Assembly (NCBI GenBank): GCA_903857165.1
Contig: CAIODU010000314.1
Span: 1-39,077 of the forward strand
Reading direction: 5' to 3'
Origin: an uncultured Methylococcaceae bacterium
GTDB lineage: Bacteria; Pseudomonadota; Gammaproteobacteria; Methylococcales; Methylococcaceae
DNA: 39,077 nucleotides
The notes beneath the pieces are model-generated. The model did no database searches. It had not been told where the DNA came from and worked only from the letters and a program-made list of their open reading frames with translations. Positions 9,103-16,760 of this stretch are shown piece after piece; position 1 is the stretch's first letter; each line of letters starts with the position of its first letter. A program made the translations under genes and the position numbers.

Positions 9103-9813
9103 TCAGTGTGATTCATAATTCCCCGTCGTAGATGACTTGTTGATTAGGCAATTGACGATAAAACCAAGAATGGCCGAACCAGCCAAACCAAAGGCGACGT
9201 ACTGCATTCCCGTGAACAAATCCCTTTGGATCAGCCCCGCACCCAGCAGGCATGCGGTGATCCCCAACGGCAAAAAACCTAACAGGCTACCGAAGATAAA
9301 ACCGCCATGGCTTACCGGGGCCAGCCCAAGCAGCACATTGTTATAGAAACCGTTTAATGGCAATTGCCGCAGCACCACCACCGATAATACCCCCTGGTTT
9401 TCCATAAGCTTCGAAAATCCACGAAAACGCGAAAAATGGCGAAGGGCGTAATCCCTCCCGCGCCAGCGGAAAAACAAAAAGATAACATAGGAACCGATGA
9501 GTGTGCCGAGTTGTGACCAAATCAACCCCCAAGCGAATCCAAAGGCCATCCCGCCAAGTGCGCACAGCAGCAGGCGGGGTGTGCCAATGACGGTAAGCAA
9601 TGCGGCGGCCACTGTGAACGCCACGGGCGCGGCGAAGCCCAACAGGGCCAGTTGATCCTTGATGATTTGACCATCAGCCAGCCAGTCCTTCAGCGGGGTC
9701 AAATAGACCACTAGGACCAGCCCGGTCACAACAAGTAAGACACCGCCGTTGACGACGCCAATCATGCGCCTCGTGGTGCGGGGTTCAATCTCAGAATGTC
9801 GGTTGCCGCTCAC
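9103..9813 (-). CDS. TVP38/TMEM64 (SNARE-associated/DedA-like) membrane protein
   Basis: A 236-residue protein with about six hydrophobic segments. The central segment 'GGMAFGFAWGLIWSQLGTL' and the following 'RQLPLNGFYNNVLLGL' match the SNARE_assoc (PF09335) family found in TVP38/TMEM64 and DedA proteins. These inner-membrane proteins are linked to lipid scrambling or undecaprenyl-phosphate recycling, which would suit the first gene of a polysaccharide operon. A MITE (9819-9964) ends 5 bp upstream of the start codon, so the ancestral promoter region has been displaced. An alternative start at Met17 is possible. Confidence 0.8.
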   Translation of the reverse strand: MSGNRHSEIEPRTTRRMIGVVNGGVLLVVTGLVLVVYLTPLKDWLADGQIIKDQLALLGFAAPVAFTVAAALLTVIGTPRLLLCALGGMAFGFAWGLIWSQLGTLIGSYVIFLFFRWRGRDYALRHFSRFRGFSKLMENQGVLSVVVLRQLPLNGFYNNVLLGLAPVSHGGFIFGSLLGFLPLGITACLLGAGLIQRDLFTGMQYVAFGLAGSAILGFIVNCLINKSSTTGNYESH

Positions 9814-9818
9814 GGGGT

Positions 9819-9964
9819 CACTGCCATTAAGTTAACAAAACATCGTCGTTCCGGCATGGACCGCCGGAACCCAGGCTCCAGGGATGGCGCGGGCTTGGGG
9901 GCGTCCCTGCAATCTGGATACCGGCGGGTCCATGTCGGTATGACGGCTTAACTTAATGGCAGTG
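9819..9964. mobile_element. MITE-like element with CACTGCCATTAAGTTAA termini, copy A
   Basis: The 146-bp element begins CACTGCCATTAAGTTAA and ends with its inverse complement TTAACTTAATGGCAGTG. Flanking direct repeats CTCACGGGGT (9809-9818) and CTCACAGGGT (9966-9975) look like a 10-bp target duplication with one later change, offset by one base on the right. The interior is a degenerate inverted repeat of the 'GTCATTCCGGCATGG' type, also found in the neighbouring element at 10145-10356. It carries no coding sequence. Related copies lie at 16937-17095 and 35510-35663. The remaining 180 bp up to 10144 show nothing recognisable. Confidence 0.8.
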
Positions 9965-10144
9965 ACTCACAGGGTGGGAAGTCTCGGTGCAGAATGACAA
10001 CAGTGGGCCCTCGGCGGGTGAATCAAGGCTGTGATTTTATTGAATCCCGGCCATCAAAGCCAGCCTGTGAACATAAATCAATGGAATCAAAGATATTTTA
10101 CAGTATTTCACCGTTTGGCTTAAACGACAATCCCCTAGGTTCAA

Positions 10145-10356
10145 AACCAGCAATTCTCATTATGTGCCAAAGTGCTGATAGACAACTCGTCATTCCGGCA
10201 TGGATGCCGGAATCCAGTCACAAGGATGTGAATCCAGGGGTCGCCATCAAGCCTTTTTCAAACGCTTACGCAACCGACATGTCACCGTCCCTGGCACTGG
10301 ATTCCGGCATCCATGCCGGAATGACGGCAATGGAGCCATAATGAGAATTGCTGGTT
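10145..10356. mobile_element. Non-coding inverted-repeat element (MITE-like) upstream of the TIR operon
   Basis: Outer perfect 20-bp inverted repeats AACCAGCAATTCTCATTATG (10145-10164) and its complement (10337-10356) enclose a second, perfect 29-bp inverted pair (10189-10217 and 10297-10325) built around CATTCCGGCATGGATGCCGG. There is no convincing gene inside. The element ends about 70 bp before the TIR gene, so it may carry or replace that operon's promoter. It shares the inner palindrome with MITE copy A but not the termini. Confidence 0.75.
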
Positions 10357-10427
10357 CCAACCCCCCTGTTCAATCTAGTGTAAAATCCCCGTGTATGAAG
10401 CTTTAAAATCGCCGGGAAACAGAAGGA

Positions 10428-11783
10428 ATGCCGCCACTCAAGCTCTTTGTCAGCCACAGTTCCAGATTGGATGATGTGGATCATCACTACTCCGAGGACG
10501 ATCACAATTGGCAGTTGCTTGAAACCATCTGTCAAGCGATTCGCGATAAATATGTAGACCAGATTGACGTTTTGGTGGACAAAGACCGACTGAAACCAAG
10601 CGACGACTGGAATCACCGCCTGAATCTTTGGCTACAGGAATGCCATGCTGCCATCATTCTGTTCTCCAAACGCGCCATGGAAAATTCCGCTTGGGTGGCC
10701 AAAGAAGCCACCATCCTCAGTTGGCGGGCCGAATTAAACCCGAAGTTCAAACTCTTCCCCGTGATGCTGAAAGGGGAAACCACCCCGGACGACTTGAAAA
10801 GGGTTTGCTCCGGCGTGTTGCAGATCGACCGATTCCAGTGTGTTCATGATGTGCAAGAAGCCAAGGACATACTCGACGGCATCGCCGAAGCGCTGGATGC
10901 ACTGAAAGACTTGGCGAAACTTCCCCTGACACCGATGGAAATCCTGCAAGAGGGCATCGCGAAGATCCTCGACCAATGCACCGAAGCAAGCTTGCGCTTG
11001 GCATTGGAGGACATTTGCGGTCGCCAACCCGAAACCTTGGCGGATAAGAAAGCCTGTGCAAACCGGTTGGCCCAATTGTTTTTAGAAACCAAGCCTGACA
11101 ACCCCACCCATTGTTTTACTACGTTTCAACAGGGCCTAGGCCCGCTGAAACCCCTGCCCTGTCCGCAAGAAGCCATTGATCTGCTTAAGCTGGTTCGTTC
11201 GCTGTGGGTAGAGCCTGACGATGCCGCTGCTTTGCGTCTGGCGAAAATCCACCGCCATCATGTGGCGCTGAACGGCCACTGTATCTCAGCGAACGGCCCG
11301 GATAATAAAACTCGCTGTTACACCTTGGAGAGGTATATCGAACGCGCTTGGCCGTTGAGCAAGGACAAATTCCTCATCGTGAGCTTGACCGGAGCCAAAC
11401 CCTTGGAGCAGATTCAACAAGAGATTCGGGACAACTGCTTGGGACTATTGCCGCCTTGCCCCTTGCCAAACGCAGACCAACTCAGCGATCAAGCAGTAAA
11501 TGAAGATGTTAGAACCATCATCGTGCTAATACCGGCCTATAAAGACAAAGGTGGATTGCCCGATCCTGACAGTTTGAAGAAATTACTGGAATTATTCGCG
11601 ATTTATAACAAAATCATGTTGGTTTTCGATTTGAGAGACGAACATCCAGAATTGCCACCTACCGTGAAATACGCCCAGCATAAATTAAGGGATAAAAACG
11701 CCATGAAAGCTTTTCTTGATTGCGAAAACTTAGCCTATCGTCGTGAAGGCGCGGTTAAAACCTACCTGAATGATCTTTATTGA
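10428..11783 (+). CDS. TIR-domain protein, putative effector of a conflict system
   Basis: A 451-residue protein. Residues ~4-150 form a TIR domain: it opens 'LKLFVSHSS', has 'VDVLVDKDRLKPSDDW'-like strand/loop order, 'AAIILFSKRAMENSAW', and Glu93 in 'AWVAKEATIL', the position of the catalytic glutamate in NAD-cleaving TIRs. Residues ~160-310 are helical ('MEILQEGIAKILDQC'), and the C-terminal part is unassigned. Activity would be NAD+ hydrolysis or signalling when triggered; this is inferred from the family. It is the first gene of a four-gene operon, 9 bp before the MoxR gene. The AGAAGG upstream of the ATG is close to the start, so initiation may be weak. Confidence 0.8.
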   Translation: MPPLKLFVSHSSRLDDVDHHYSEDDHNWQLLETICQAIRDKYVDQIDVLVDKDRLKPSDDWNHRLNLWLQECHAAIILFSKRAMENSAWVAKEATILSWRAELNPKFKLFPVMLKGETTPDDLKRVCSGVLQIDRFQCVHDVQEAKDILDGIAEALDALKDLAKLPLTPMEILQEGIAKILDQCTEASLRLALEDICGRQPETLADKKACANRLAQLFLETKPDNPTHCFTTFQQGLGPLKPLPCPQEAIDLLKLVRSLWVEPDDAAALRLAKIHRHHVALNGHCISANGPDNKTRCYTLERYIERAWPLSKDKFLIVSLTGAKPLEQIQQEIRDNCLGLLPPCPLPNADQLSDQAVNEDVRTIIVLIPAYKDKGGLPDPDSLKKLLELFAIYNKIMLVFDLRDEHPELPPTVKYAQHKLRDKNAMKAFLDCENLAYRREGAVKTYLNDLY

Positions 11784-11792
11784 GCCAGGTCC

Positions 11793-12755
11793 ATGAACAA
11801 ACTCTACCAACCCAAACACTTAAAAATACCTTCAGCAGACTGGATATTGGAAGCTTCCGAAAACAACCAACCTTATGTTTTCAATGAAACAATAGCCATT
11901 GTCGTGGATGTGGCTTTAGCCACCCACCGGCCCTTGCTGGTATCGGGCAATCCAGGTTGCGGCAAGAGCCGGCTGGCGGATGCCATCGCCGCCGTGCAAG
12001 GCTGGAGTCTGCTGTCTATGACCATGACCTCGCGCACCCGCTTGGAATCGCTGACGGCGGAGGTGGATCAATTGCGTCGCCTCCATGATGCCCAAGCTAG
12101 ACCAGAAAATTCCGCGTTGAAGCCTGATGCCTGCTATCTGAAACCCGGCTTATTTTGGTGGGCCTTCCAGCCAGAAACGGCAAGATTTAGGGGGATGGAC
12201 CCGTCGGAAGCGGAAACATATCAAGCACATCTGCCCTATCGGGGTATTCAGGGCAAAGAAAAAAGCCATGCCGTGCTGTTGATTGACGAAATCGACAAGG
12301 CCGAGCCAGACCTTCCAAATGACTTGCTGGAGCCTTTGGATCAGAAGCAATTCGATCTGCCCGATGGTTTTCAGGTTCATGACAAAACCTATATAAAACT
12401 GTCTGAAAACATCCAATTGCTCACAGTCATCACGACCAATGGAGAGCGCGAATTGCCGCAAGCCTTTCTCCGGCGCTGTGTGTTGCTGCGACTGCCTGAT
12501 CCCGAACCGGACAAGCTGGTCGAGATTGCCCTGAAACATTTCCCCAAAGGCAATCAAGCCCGAATTAAAGCCATTGCCGACAAATTTCCCGATTTTCGTG
12601 TGGAAGCCAAGTCGCAAAGTCGCAGACCGCCCGGAATTAGCGAATTCTTGGATGCCATCAACGCCTGTGAACAATGTGGAATTGAAATCAGTGAAAAGGA
12701 TGATTCGGTTTGGAAAAAGATTGAAAATGCCGTTTTGATCAAGGGCAAGACTTGA
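11793..12755 (+). CDS. MoxR-type AAA+ ATPase
   Basis: A 320-residue AAA+ protein. Walker A is 'SGNPGCGKSRLADAIA' (residues ~51-66), Walker B 'VLLIDEIDKA' (~161-170), followed by a sensor strand 'LLTVITTNGERELP' and arginine-finger region 'AFLRRCVLLRLPDP'. This order matches MoxR/dynein-related ATPases that partner with vWA-domain proteins. It likely works as an oligomeric NTP-dependent switch or chaperone controlling the adjacent vWA and TIR proteins. Its TGA overlaps the next gene's ATG (TGATG), so the two are translationally coupled. Confidence 0.85.
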   Translation: MNKLYQPKHLKIPSADWILEASENNQPYVFNETIAIVVDVALATHRPLLVSGNPGCGKSRLADAIAAVQGWSLLSMTMTSRTRLESLTAEVDQLRRLHDAQARPENSALKPDACYLKPGLFWWAFQPETARFRGMDPSEAETYQAHLPYRGIQGKEKSHAVLLIDEIDKAEPDLPNDLLEPLDQKQFDLPDGFQVHDKTYIKLSENIQLLTVITTNGERELPQAFLRRCVLLRLPDPEPDKLVEIALKHFPKGNQARIKAIADKFPDFRVEAKSQSRRPPGISEFLDAINACEQCGIEISEKDDSVWKKIENAVLIKGKT

Positions 12756-13738
12756 TGGAAAAGATGCGCGGCGAAATCCACTTGGGCGATTTTGCGCAAG
12801 CATTGGCTTCGTTGCCTTGGCAAAACGACGACCAAGCGCAAGCCATTGCCGCTTGTTTGGGTTTTGGTCTCGCGCCAAGCCTGCCGCCTAAGCCCAACGA
12901 AGGAATTTACGACCGGCATTCTTATAGCCAGCCAACCCCGTACAAGCCCAAGCTGCCCACCCCGCCGCCAGTGTTCATCCCACCCGTGCTGGAGCCTCCG
13001 CCAACACTACCGCCGACTAAGCTGGAAAGCCAAGTGGACAGTTGGCAAACGCTTGCCCCTCCAATTGAAAAATCACCCGATTGGTTGGGTGAAAAACACG
13101 AATCCGTTCAAACTATCAACGAAACCAAAATAGCCCGTCTTTCCTTGTTCCCGGAACAGACCCACCGCCACATCCTTGCCGCCGCCTTGGCGACCCGGCG
13201 CATAGGCCACGACATCGACCTCCCAAAACTCATGGCCTCGCTATGTCGCCGCGAGGTGCTGACCCAATTGCCGTGCCGCCCGGAAGCCAGTTTGGAGCGT
13301 GGTTGCGACTTGCTGCTGGACTACAGCCCTAGCATGGTACCGTTTTGGGAAGATTTGAACGGCTTGATCGAACAAGTCGGACGAGTGGTGGGTGCTGCCA
13401 ACGTGCGAGTATTCGGCTTCGATACCCGACCGACCGAAGCCAAACGCTGGACAGGGGATGGCAAACTGCAAGGCTGGCAGGTGCAGAAGCGCCCCGTGCT
13501 GGTGGCGACAGATTTTGGCATTAGCGGTTTGCAATGCCGTGCAGAGTCGGACCCGGCATGGCATGGACTGATTGCCGACTGCACGAAAGACGGCAGTCCC
13601 TTGGTGATTCTGATCCCCTGGCCGGAAGACCGTTGGCCCAAAGGTTTGGGTGGCTATCCCAAACTGGCCCATTGGAGTCCGCGCACCACGGCGGCGATGG
13701 TGAAAAGGCAAATCGGTCCCGGACATTGGATGAGATAG
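12755..13738 (+). CDS. vWA (MIDAS) domain protein partnered with MoxR
   Basis: About 327 residues. The N-terminal ~45 residues are helical, then a Pro-rich linker (residues ~47-92, 'PPPVFIPPVLEPPPTLPP') leads into a C-terminal domain. There 'LLLDYSPSMVPFW' gives the D-x-S-x-S metal-ion-dependent adhesion site (about D189, S191, S193), and 'FDTRPTEA' and 'LVILIPWPEDRWP' form later strands. Together with the upstream MoxR ATPase it forms a MoxR-vWA pair; in related systems this pair gates an effector in response to a sensor. The start overlaps the MoxR stop by one base. It resembles proteins annotated as SAV_2336-related, but I could not run that comparison. Confidence 0.75.
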   Translation: MEKMRGEIHLGDFAQALASLPWQNDDQAQAIAACLGFGLAPSLPPKPNEGIYDRHSYSQPTPYKPKLPTPPPVFIPPVLEPPPTLPPTKLESQVDSWQTLAPPIEKSPDWLGEKHESVQTINETKIARLSLFPEQTHRHILAAALATRRIGHDIDLPKLMASLCRREVLTQLPCRPEASLERGCDLLLDYSPSMVPFWEDLNGLIEQVGRVVGAANVRVFGFDTRPTEAKRWTGDGKLQGWQVQKRPVLVATDFGISGLQCRAESDPAWHGLIADCTKDGSPLVILIPWPEDRWPKGLGGYPKLAHWSPRTTAAMVKRQIGPGHWMR

Positions 13739-13801
13739 AAAGGAGCGTCAAAGCTTGCTTTGACTTTGGGCAGAGATAACTTAAACACTAAACAAAATCT
13801 C

Positions 13802-16432
13802 ATGACTTGGCGCGATACCCATCGTTTTGAAAAGCGCATCCTGGAGGATGTCAAGGCATCATGGCCGAAGGAGATGATTGCTTTGGCCCGCTGTCTGGCC
13901 TTGGCCCCGCGCATTGAACCCTTATTGCTGCGCAATGCCCGCTTGCATTTTGTGCAGGAAGCCCAAGCCGAGGCGGAATCCCTGCTTTGGTTTAGCCCCT
14001 TGGTTGCCGCCCGCAGTACCCGCGAAATCGTATTCCATCTGGGTGTGTCGAAAGCCTTGGCGCAAGAATGCAGCGATGAACAGCGTGACGAGCATTGGCG
14101 GTTCACCCAGCGGCACACCCGCCATTGGAGCGAGGAAGACCGCTTGGAACGCGACCTGCGCTATTATGCCCTGAAGGACGACCCACAAGAGGTTCGGCTT
14201 AAACTACGGGAAATCCTTCGCCGTATCCATGACGAGTCGGAGGAATCTCGCATCGCTTTGTCCCGGTTGCTGAAGCGCACGATGCCCGTGATTGCACCCT
14301 ATGGAGGAGATGACCTTGAAGCCAAGTGGTTGATCAAATTCGCCGCGCTGGCGCTGGGCGATGCCGGTGACTGGATGAATCCCGGACTGCCGCAAGCCTT
14401 GCCCGAATGGCTGGAAGCCAAACTACCCAAATTGCCCCCTCACATTCCCAAAGCTGAATTGGGCGTGGAAACCCGCACGGATGGCCGCAATCAAGTGCTG
14501 CATTTCATTGCCGCCGACCAAGTCGAGCCCAATAACCGCATTCCTTTGCCCAGCCCCTTGCCCGCCCAACTGCATGTCGCCACGGATGGGCCGGGGGCTT
14601 GGCATATTGTCAACTTGGGCACTCGTATTGTCATTGATCCGCCTAGCCAACACCTGCGCTTGACGACCTTGGATGGCCGACAATGCTTGTTGCGGACGGA
14701 GACTGCCCTCACCCCAACACCCCTCTCAGAGAGAGAGGGGCTTGATTCAACGCGAGTGTCTCCATTGTGGCTGGCACACACCAAGGCCGACAAAGACCAA
14801 GCGCAAGCCATCGCGGACTGGCTCAAAGCACAAGGCGTGGATGCAGAATTGTTTGAGGAGTCTGCTTCGTCGGCCAGTCCGTCCAGCGCCGAACCCAAAC
14901 CTACCAAAGTGGTGCGGCTGTGGACCCAAGCCGCCCATCGTTACTGGGCCGGGCGTCCCGCGCTGGAAGCCGAGGCAGTGGCCGAAGGCTTATTACTGCT
15001 CATCGAGGACGTGGACCTGCCCCAGTTGGGTACTGGGCTGGGCCATGTGCTGGATTGGCGCGACTGGCGTAGCCTGGACGCATCGCCCCAAGCCCGGAAA
15101 CTGCTGGACAACCTACGCCGCTGGCGCGATGGTGGCGAGATCGAGCCTGAATCCTTGTCCAAGACCGACTCGGTTTCCAAAACCGAGTCGGTCTCAGGTG
15201 ACGCGCAGGGAGGGGGCGAATTTTCCCCCGAAATCCAATCCCTGTTGGCCGAGATCGACAACCCTGACACCCCACCGCCCCGCCGTCTGGAAATTGGCGA
15301 CTGCCTCGCCGAGTTGGGCGACCCGCGCCCCGGTGTCGGCGTGGTTGAAATTGAAGTGCCAGTTCAGTCTTCTGATGCTCGTTCCCAAGCTCCCGCTTGG
15401 GAACGCGATCCGTCGGCTGTAGGGGCGAATTCATTCGCCTTTGAAGATTCTTCATCTGGGCGAATGAATTCACCCCTACAAGAGGGTTCTTCGATAAAGC
15501 AGGGTGAGGATGCCTTCCCCCCCCAAATCCAAGCCCTGCTCGACGAAATCAACAACCCCGCCACCGAGCCGCCGCGAAGGCTGGAAATCGGCGATGAACT
15601 GGATAAGCTGGGCGACCCGCGCCGGGGCGTGGGGCTGGATGCCAACGGCTTGCCTGACATCGACTGGGTGGAAATCCCCGGCGGGCCGTTCATCTACCAA
15701 AACGGCGAGACCCGTGAATTGCCGACCTATTGGATTTCCCGTTACCCCGTCACCAACCGGCAATTTCAAGCGTTTATTGATGCGGGCGGCTACCAAAAGC
15801 CCGCTGCCAAGCGCGGCAAGGCAAAGGCGCTACTGGACAAATTGACTGGCCATAGCGAGGAAAACCCCGATTGGTGGAAAGATTTGCAACAGCCCCAACC
15901 GGCAAAATCCACCTGGCCGCAAGGCAACCGCCCGCGCACCGATGTCGATTGGTACGAAGCCGTCGCCTTCACCCGCTGGCTGTCGGCGGCCTTGGGCCTG
16001 CCAGCCAAAACCATCCAACTGCCCTTCGAGATGGAATGGGAGAAGGCGGCGCGGGGCGAGCATGGGTTGATCTACCCTTGGGGCAACGAATATCAATCTG
16101 GATTTGCCAATATCGACGAAAAGTCTGGAAACGCTGGCAAATGGTATCTGGAGCAGACAACAGCCGTTGGATTGTATCCTCATGGCCGTTCGCCTTACGA
16201 GGTTGAAGACATGGCCGGTACGGTGTGGGAATGGTGTTTAAACAAATATGAAAAGCCGGATATGACCAAGGCCGACACCAGCGGCGACTCCCGGGTTTTG
16301 CGCGGCGGGTCTTGGTTCTACTATCTAGGCCTCGCGCGCGCCGTCTTCCGCAGCTGGGGCGATCCCGACGCTCGTGGCTACTTCGGGGGTTTCCGGGTGT
16401 TGTCTTCGGTCCCCATTCACGCTGTCCGCTGA
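13802..16432 (+). CDS. DGR variable protein 1: multidomain protein with C-terminal FGE/C-type-lectin fold
   Basis: About 876 residues from the ATG at 13802; a TTG at 13760 is an alternative start nearer the AAAGGAG at 13739. The N-terminal ~300 residues are helical and unassigned. Two copies of a ~40-residue motif (around 474-512 and 572-612, '..EIQSLLAEIDNPDTPPPRRLEIGD..') precede a sulfatase-modifying-factor/FGE-like domain (~617-876: 'DIDWVEIPGGPF', 'YPVTNRQFQAFI', 'DMAGTVWEW', 'RGGSW'). The final variable segment is VR1. The catalytic Cys pair of true FGE is not evident after RGGSW, so I infer a binding rather than enzymatic fold. It is the last gene of the TIR-MoxR-vWA operon. Linkers contain in-frame dispersed repeats. 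Confidence 0.85.
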   Translation: MTWRDTHRFEKRILEDVKASWPKEMIALARCLALAPRIEPLLLRNARLHFVQEAQAEAESLLWFSPLVAARSTREIVFHLGVSKALAQECSDEQRDEHWRFTQRHTRHWSEEDRLERDLRYYALKDDPQEVRLKLREILRRIHDESEESRIALSRLLKRTMPVIAPYGGDDLEAKWLIKFAALALGDAGDWMNPGLPQALPEWLEAKLPKLPPHIPKAELGVETRTDGRNQVLHFIAADQVEPNNRIPLPSPLPAQLHVATDGPGAWHIVNLGTRIVIDPPSQHLRLTTLDGRQCLLRTETALTPTPLSEREGLDSTRVSPLWLAHTKADKDQAQAIADWLKAQGVDAELFEESASSASPSSAEPKPTKVVRLWTQAAHRYWAGRPALEAEAVAEGLLLLIEDVDLPQLGTGLGHVLDWRDWRSLDASPQARKLLDNLRRWRDGGEIEPESLSKTDSVSKTESVSGDAQGGGEFSPEIQSLLAEIDNPDTPPPRRLEIGDCLAELGDPRPGVGVVEIEVPVQSSDARSQAPAWERDPSAVGANSFAFEDSSSGRMNSPLQEGSSIKQGEDAFPPQIQALLDEINNPATEPPRRLEIGDELDKLGDPRRGVGLDANGLPDIDWVEIPGGPFIYQNGETRELPTYWISRYPVTNRQFQAFIDAGGYQKPAAKRGKAKALLDKLTGHSEENPDWWKDLQQPQPAKSTWPQGNRPRTDVDWYEAVAFTRWLSAALGLPAKTIQLPFEMEWEKAARGEHGLIYPWGNEYQSGFANIDEKSGNAGKWYLEQTTAVGLYPHGRSPYEVEDMAGTVWEWCLNKYEKPDMTKADTSGDSRVLRGGSWFYYLGLARAVFRSWGDPDARGYFGGFRVLSSVPIHAVR
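14706..14744. repeat. Dispersed palindrome embedded in the variable-protein gene
   Basis: CCCTCACCCCAACACCCCTC followed by a GAGAGAGAGGGG arm forms a hairpin-capable unit. In frame it encodes 'LTPTPLSEREGL', a peptide known to arise when this widespread bacterial intergenic repeat is translated. It lies between the helical N-terminal half and the following domain of VP1. Confidence 0.65.
15380..15479. repeat. Two further dispersed palindromes embedded in the VP1 linker
   Basis: The first palindrome, CGTTCCCAAGCTCC-CGCTTGGGAACG (15380-15405), belongs to a family with relatives at about 16921-17110 and 35491-35670. The second is an inverted pair TAGGGGCGAATTCATTCGCC / GGGCGAATGAATTCACCCC (15420-15479), related to 549-571. 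Both are read through in frame and encode the linker between the two copies of the 40-residue motif. Confidence 0.7.
16288..16412 (+). repeat. DGR variable repeat VR1 (3' end of VP1 gene)
   Basis: These 125 bp align without gaps to the template repeat at 16607-16731. By hand count the template has 30 adenines in the core, and 23 of them are changed here (to T, G or C). No C, G or T of the template is changed. The changes cluster in the codons after 'RGGSW' and before 'GFRVLSS', altering surface-loop residues of the C-type-lectin-like fold. The invariant 3' block GGTTTCCGGGTGTTGTCTTC acts as the likely initiation-of-homing region. Confidence 0.95.
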
Positions 16433-16448
16433 TTGGCTGTCCGCTGCA

Positions 16449-16479
16449 CCGCCGCGCCAGCGGCGGTCGAATTTTTTTT
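16449..16479 (+). terminator. GC hairpin plus T-run after VP1; also probable DGR target-recognition hairpin
   Basis: CCGCCGC-GCCA-GCGGCGG (7-bp stem, 4-nt loop) is followed by eight T residues from 16472, a classical intrinsic terminator. The identical block follows VR2 on the other strand (18868-18899) but is absent after the TR. DGRs often need a small hairpin just downstream of the VR for target recognition, so a double role is possible. Confidence 0.75.
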
Positions 16480-16483
16480 CAAC

Positions 16484-16507
16484 GTAGGTCGGCAACCCTT
16501 TGCCGAC
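16484..16507. repeat. Dispersed repeat GTAGGTCGGCAACCC...
   Basis: This 24-bp unit (GTAGGTCGGCAACCCTTTGC, then CGAC) recurs exactly at 18812-18835 and in degenerate inverse form at 18741-18764. All three lie in the non-coding parts of the DGR locus. Its core CGGCAACCCTTTGCCG is palindromic, so it is probably a REP-like sequence. Confidence 0.6.
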
Positions 16508-16558
16508 GAATCCATTGAAAAAGTAAGTTGTTTCAGCCGTGATTTTTTTGGTTGTGTT

Positions 16559-16567
16559 TGCTATAGT
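16559..16567 (+). promoter_or_regulatory. Possible extended -10 promoter for the template-repeat RNA
   Basis: TGCTATAGT is an extended -10 match (TG-n-TATAGT) 40 bp upstream of the TR, after the VP1 terminator. No good -35 hexamer is seen at 16-18 bp, so the assignment is tentative. It would start a transcript through the TR towards the reverse transcriptase gene. Confidence 0.35.
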
Positions 16568-16606
16568 GGCGATGCTGGTTCGCCAGCCGGGTGCCCCGTA
16601 ACCGAC

Positions 16607-16731
16607 CTCCCGGGTTTTGCGCGGCGGGTCTTGGATCAACAATCAAGACAACGCGCGCGCCGACAACCGCAACAGGAACAATCCCGACAATCGTAACAAC
16701 AACAGGGGTTTCCGGGTGTTGTCTTCGGTCC
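16607..16731 (+). repeat. DGR template repeat (TR)
   Basis: A non-coding 125-bp copy of the variable protein 3' end, rich in AAC/AAT codons. It shares the 5' block CTCCCGGGTTTTGCGCGGCG and the 3' block ending TTGTCTTCGGTCC with both variable repeats. The core has 30 adenines; VR1 differs at 23 and VR2 at 19 of them, and nowhere else. Codons are mainly AAY plus AGG, GAC and ATC, which cannot become stop codons by adenine substitution. It lies on the same strand as VP1 and the reverse transcriptase. Its transcript would be the template for mutagenic reverse transcription. Confidence 0.95.
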
Positions 16732-16760
16732 ACACGGCATTGGCTTGGCATTGCTTGGGG

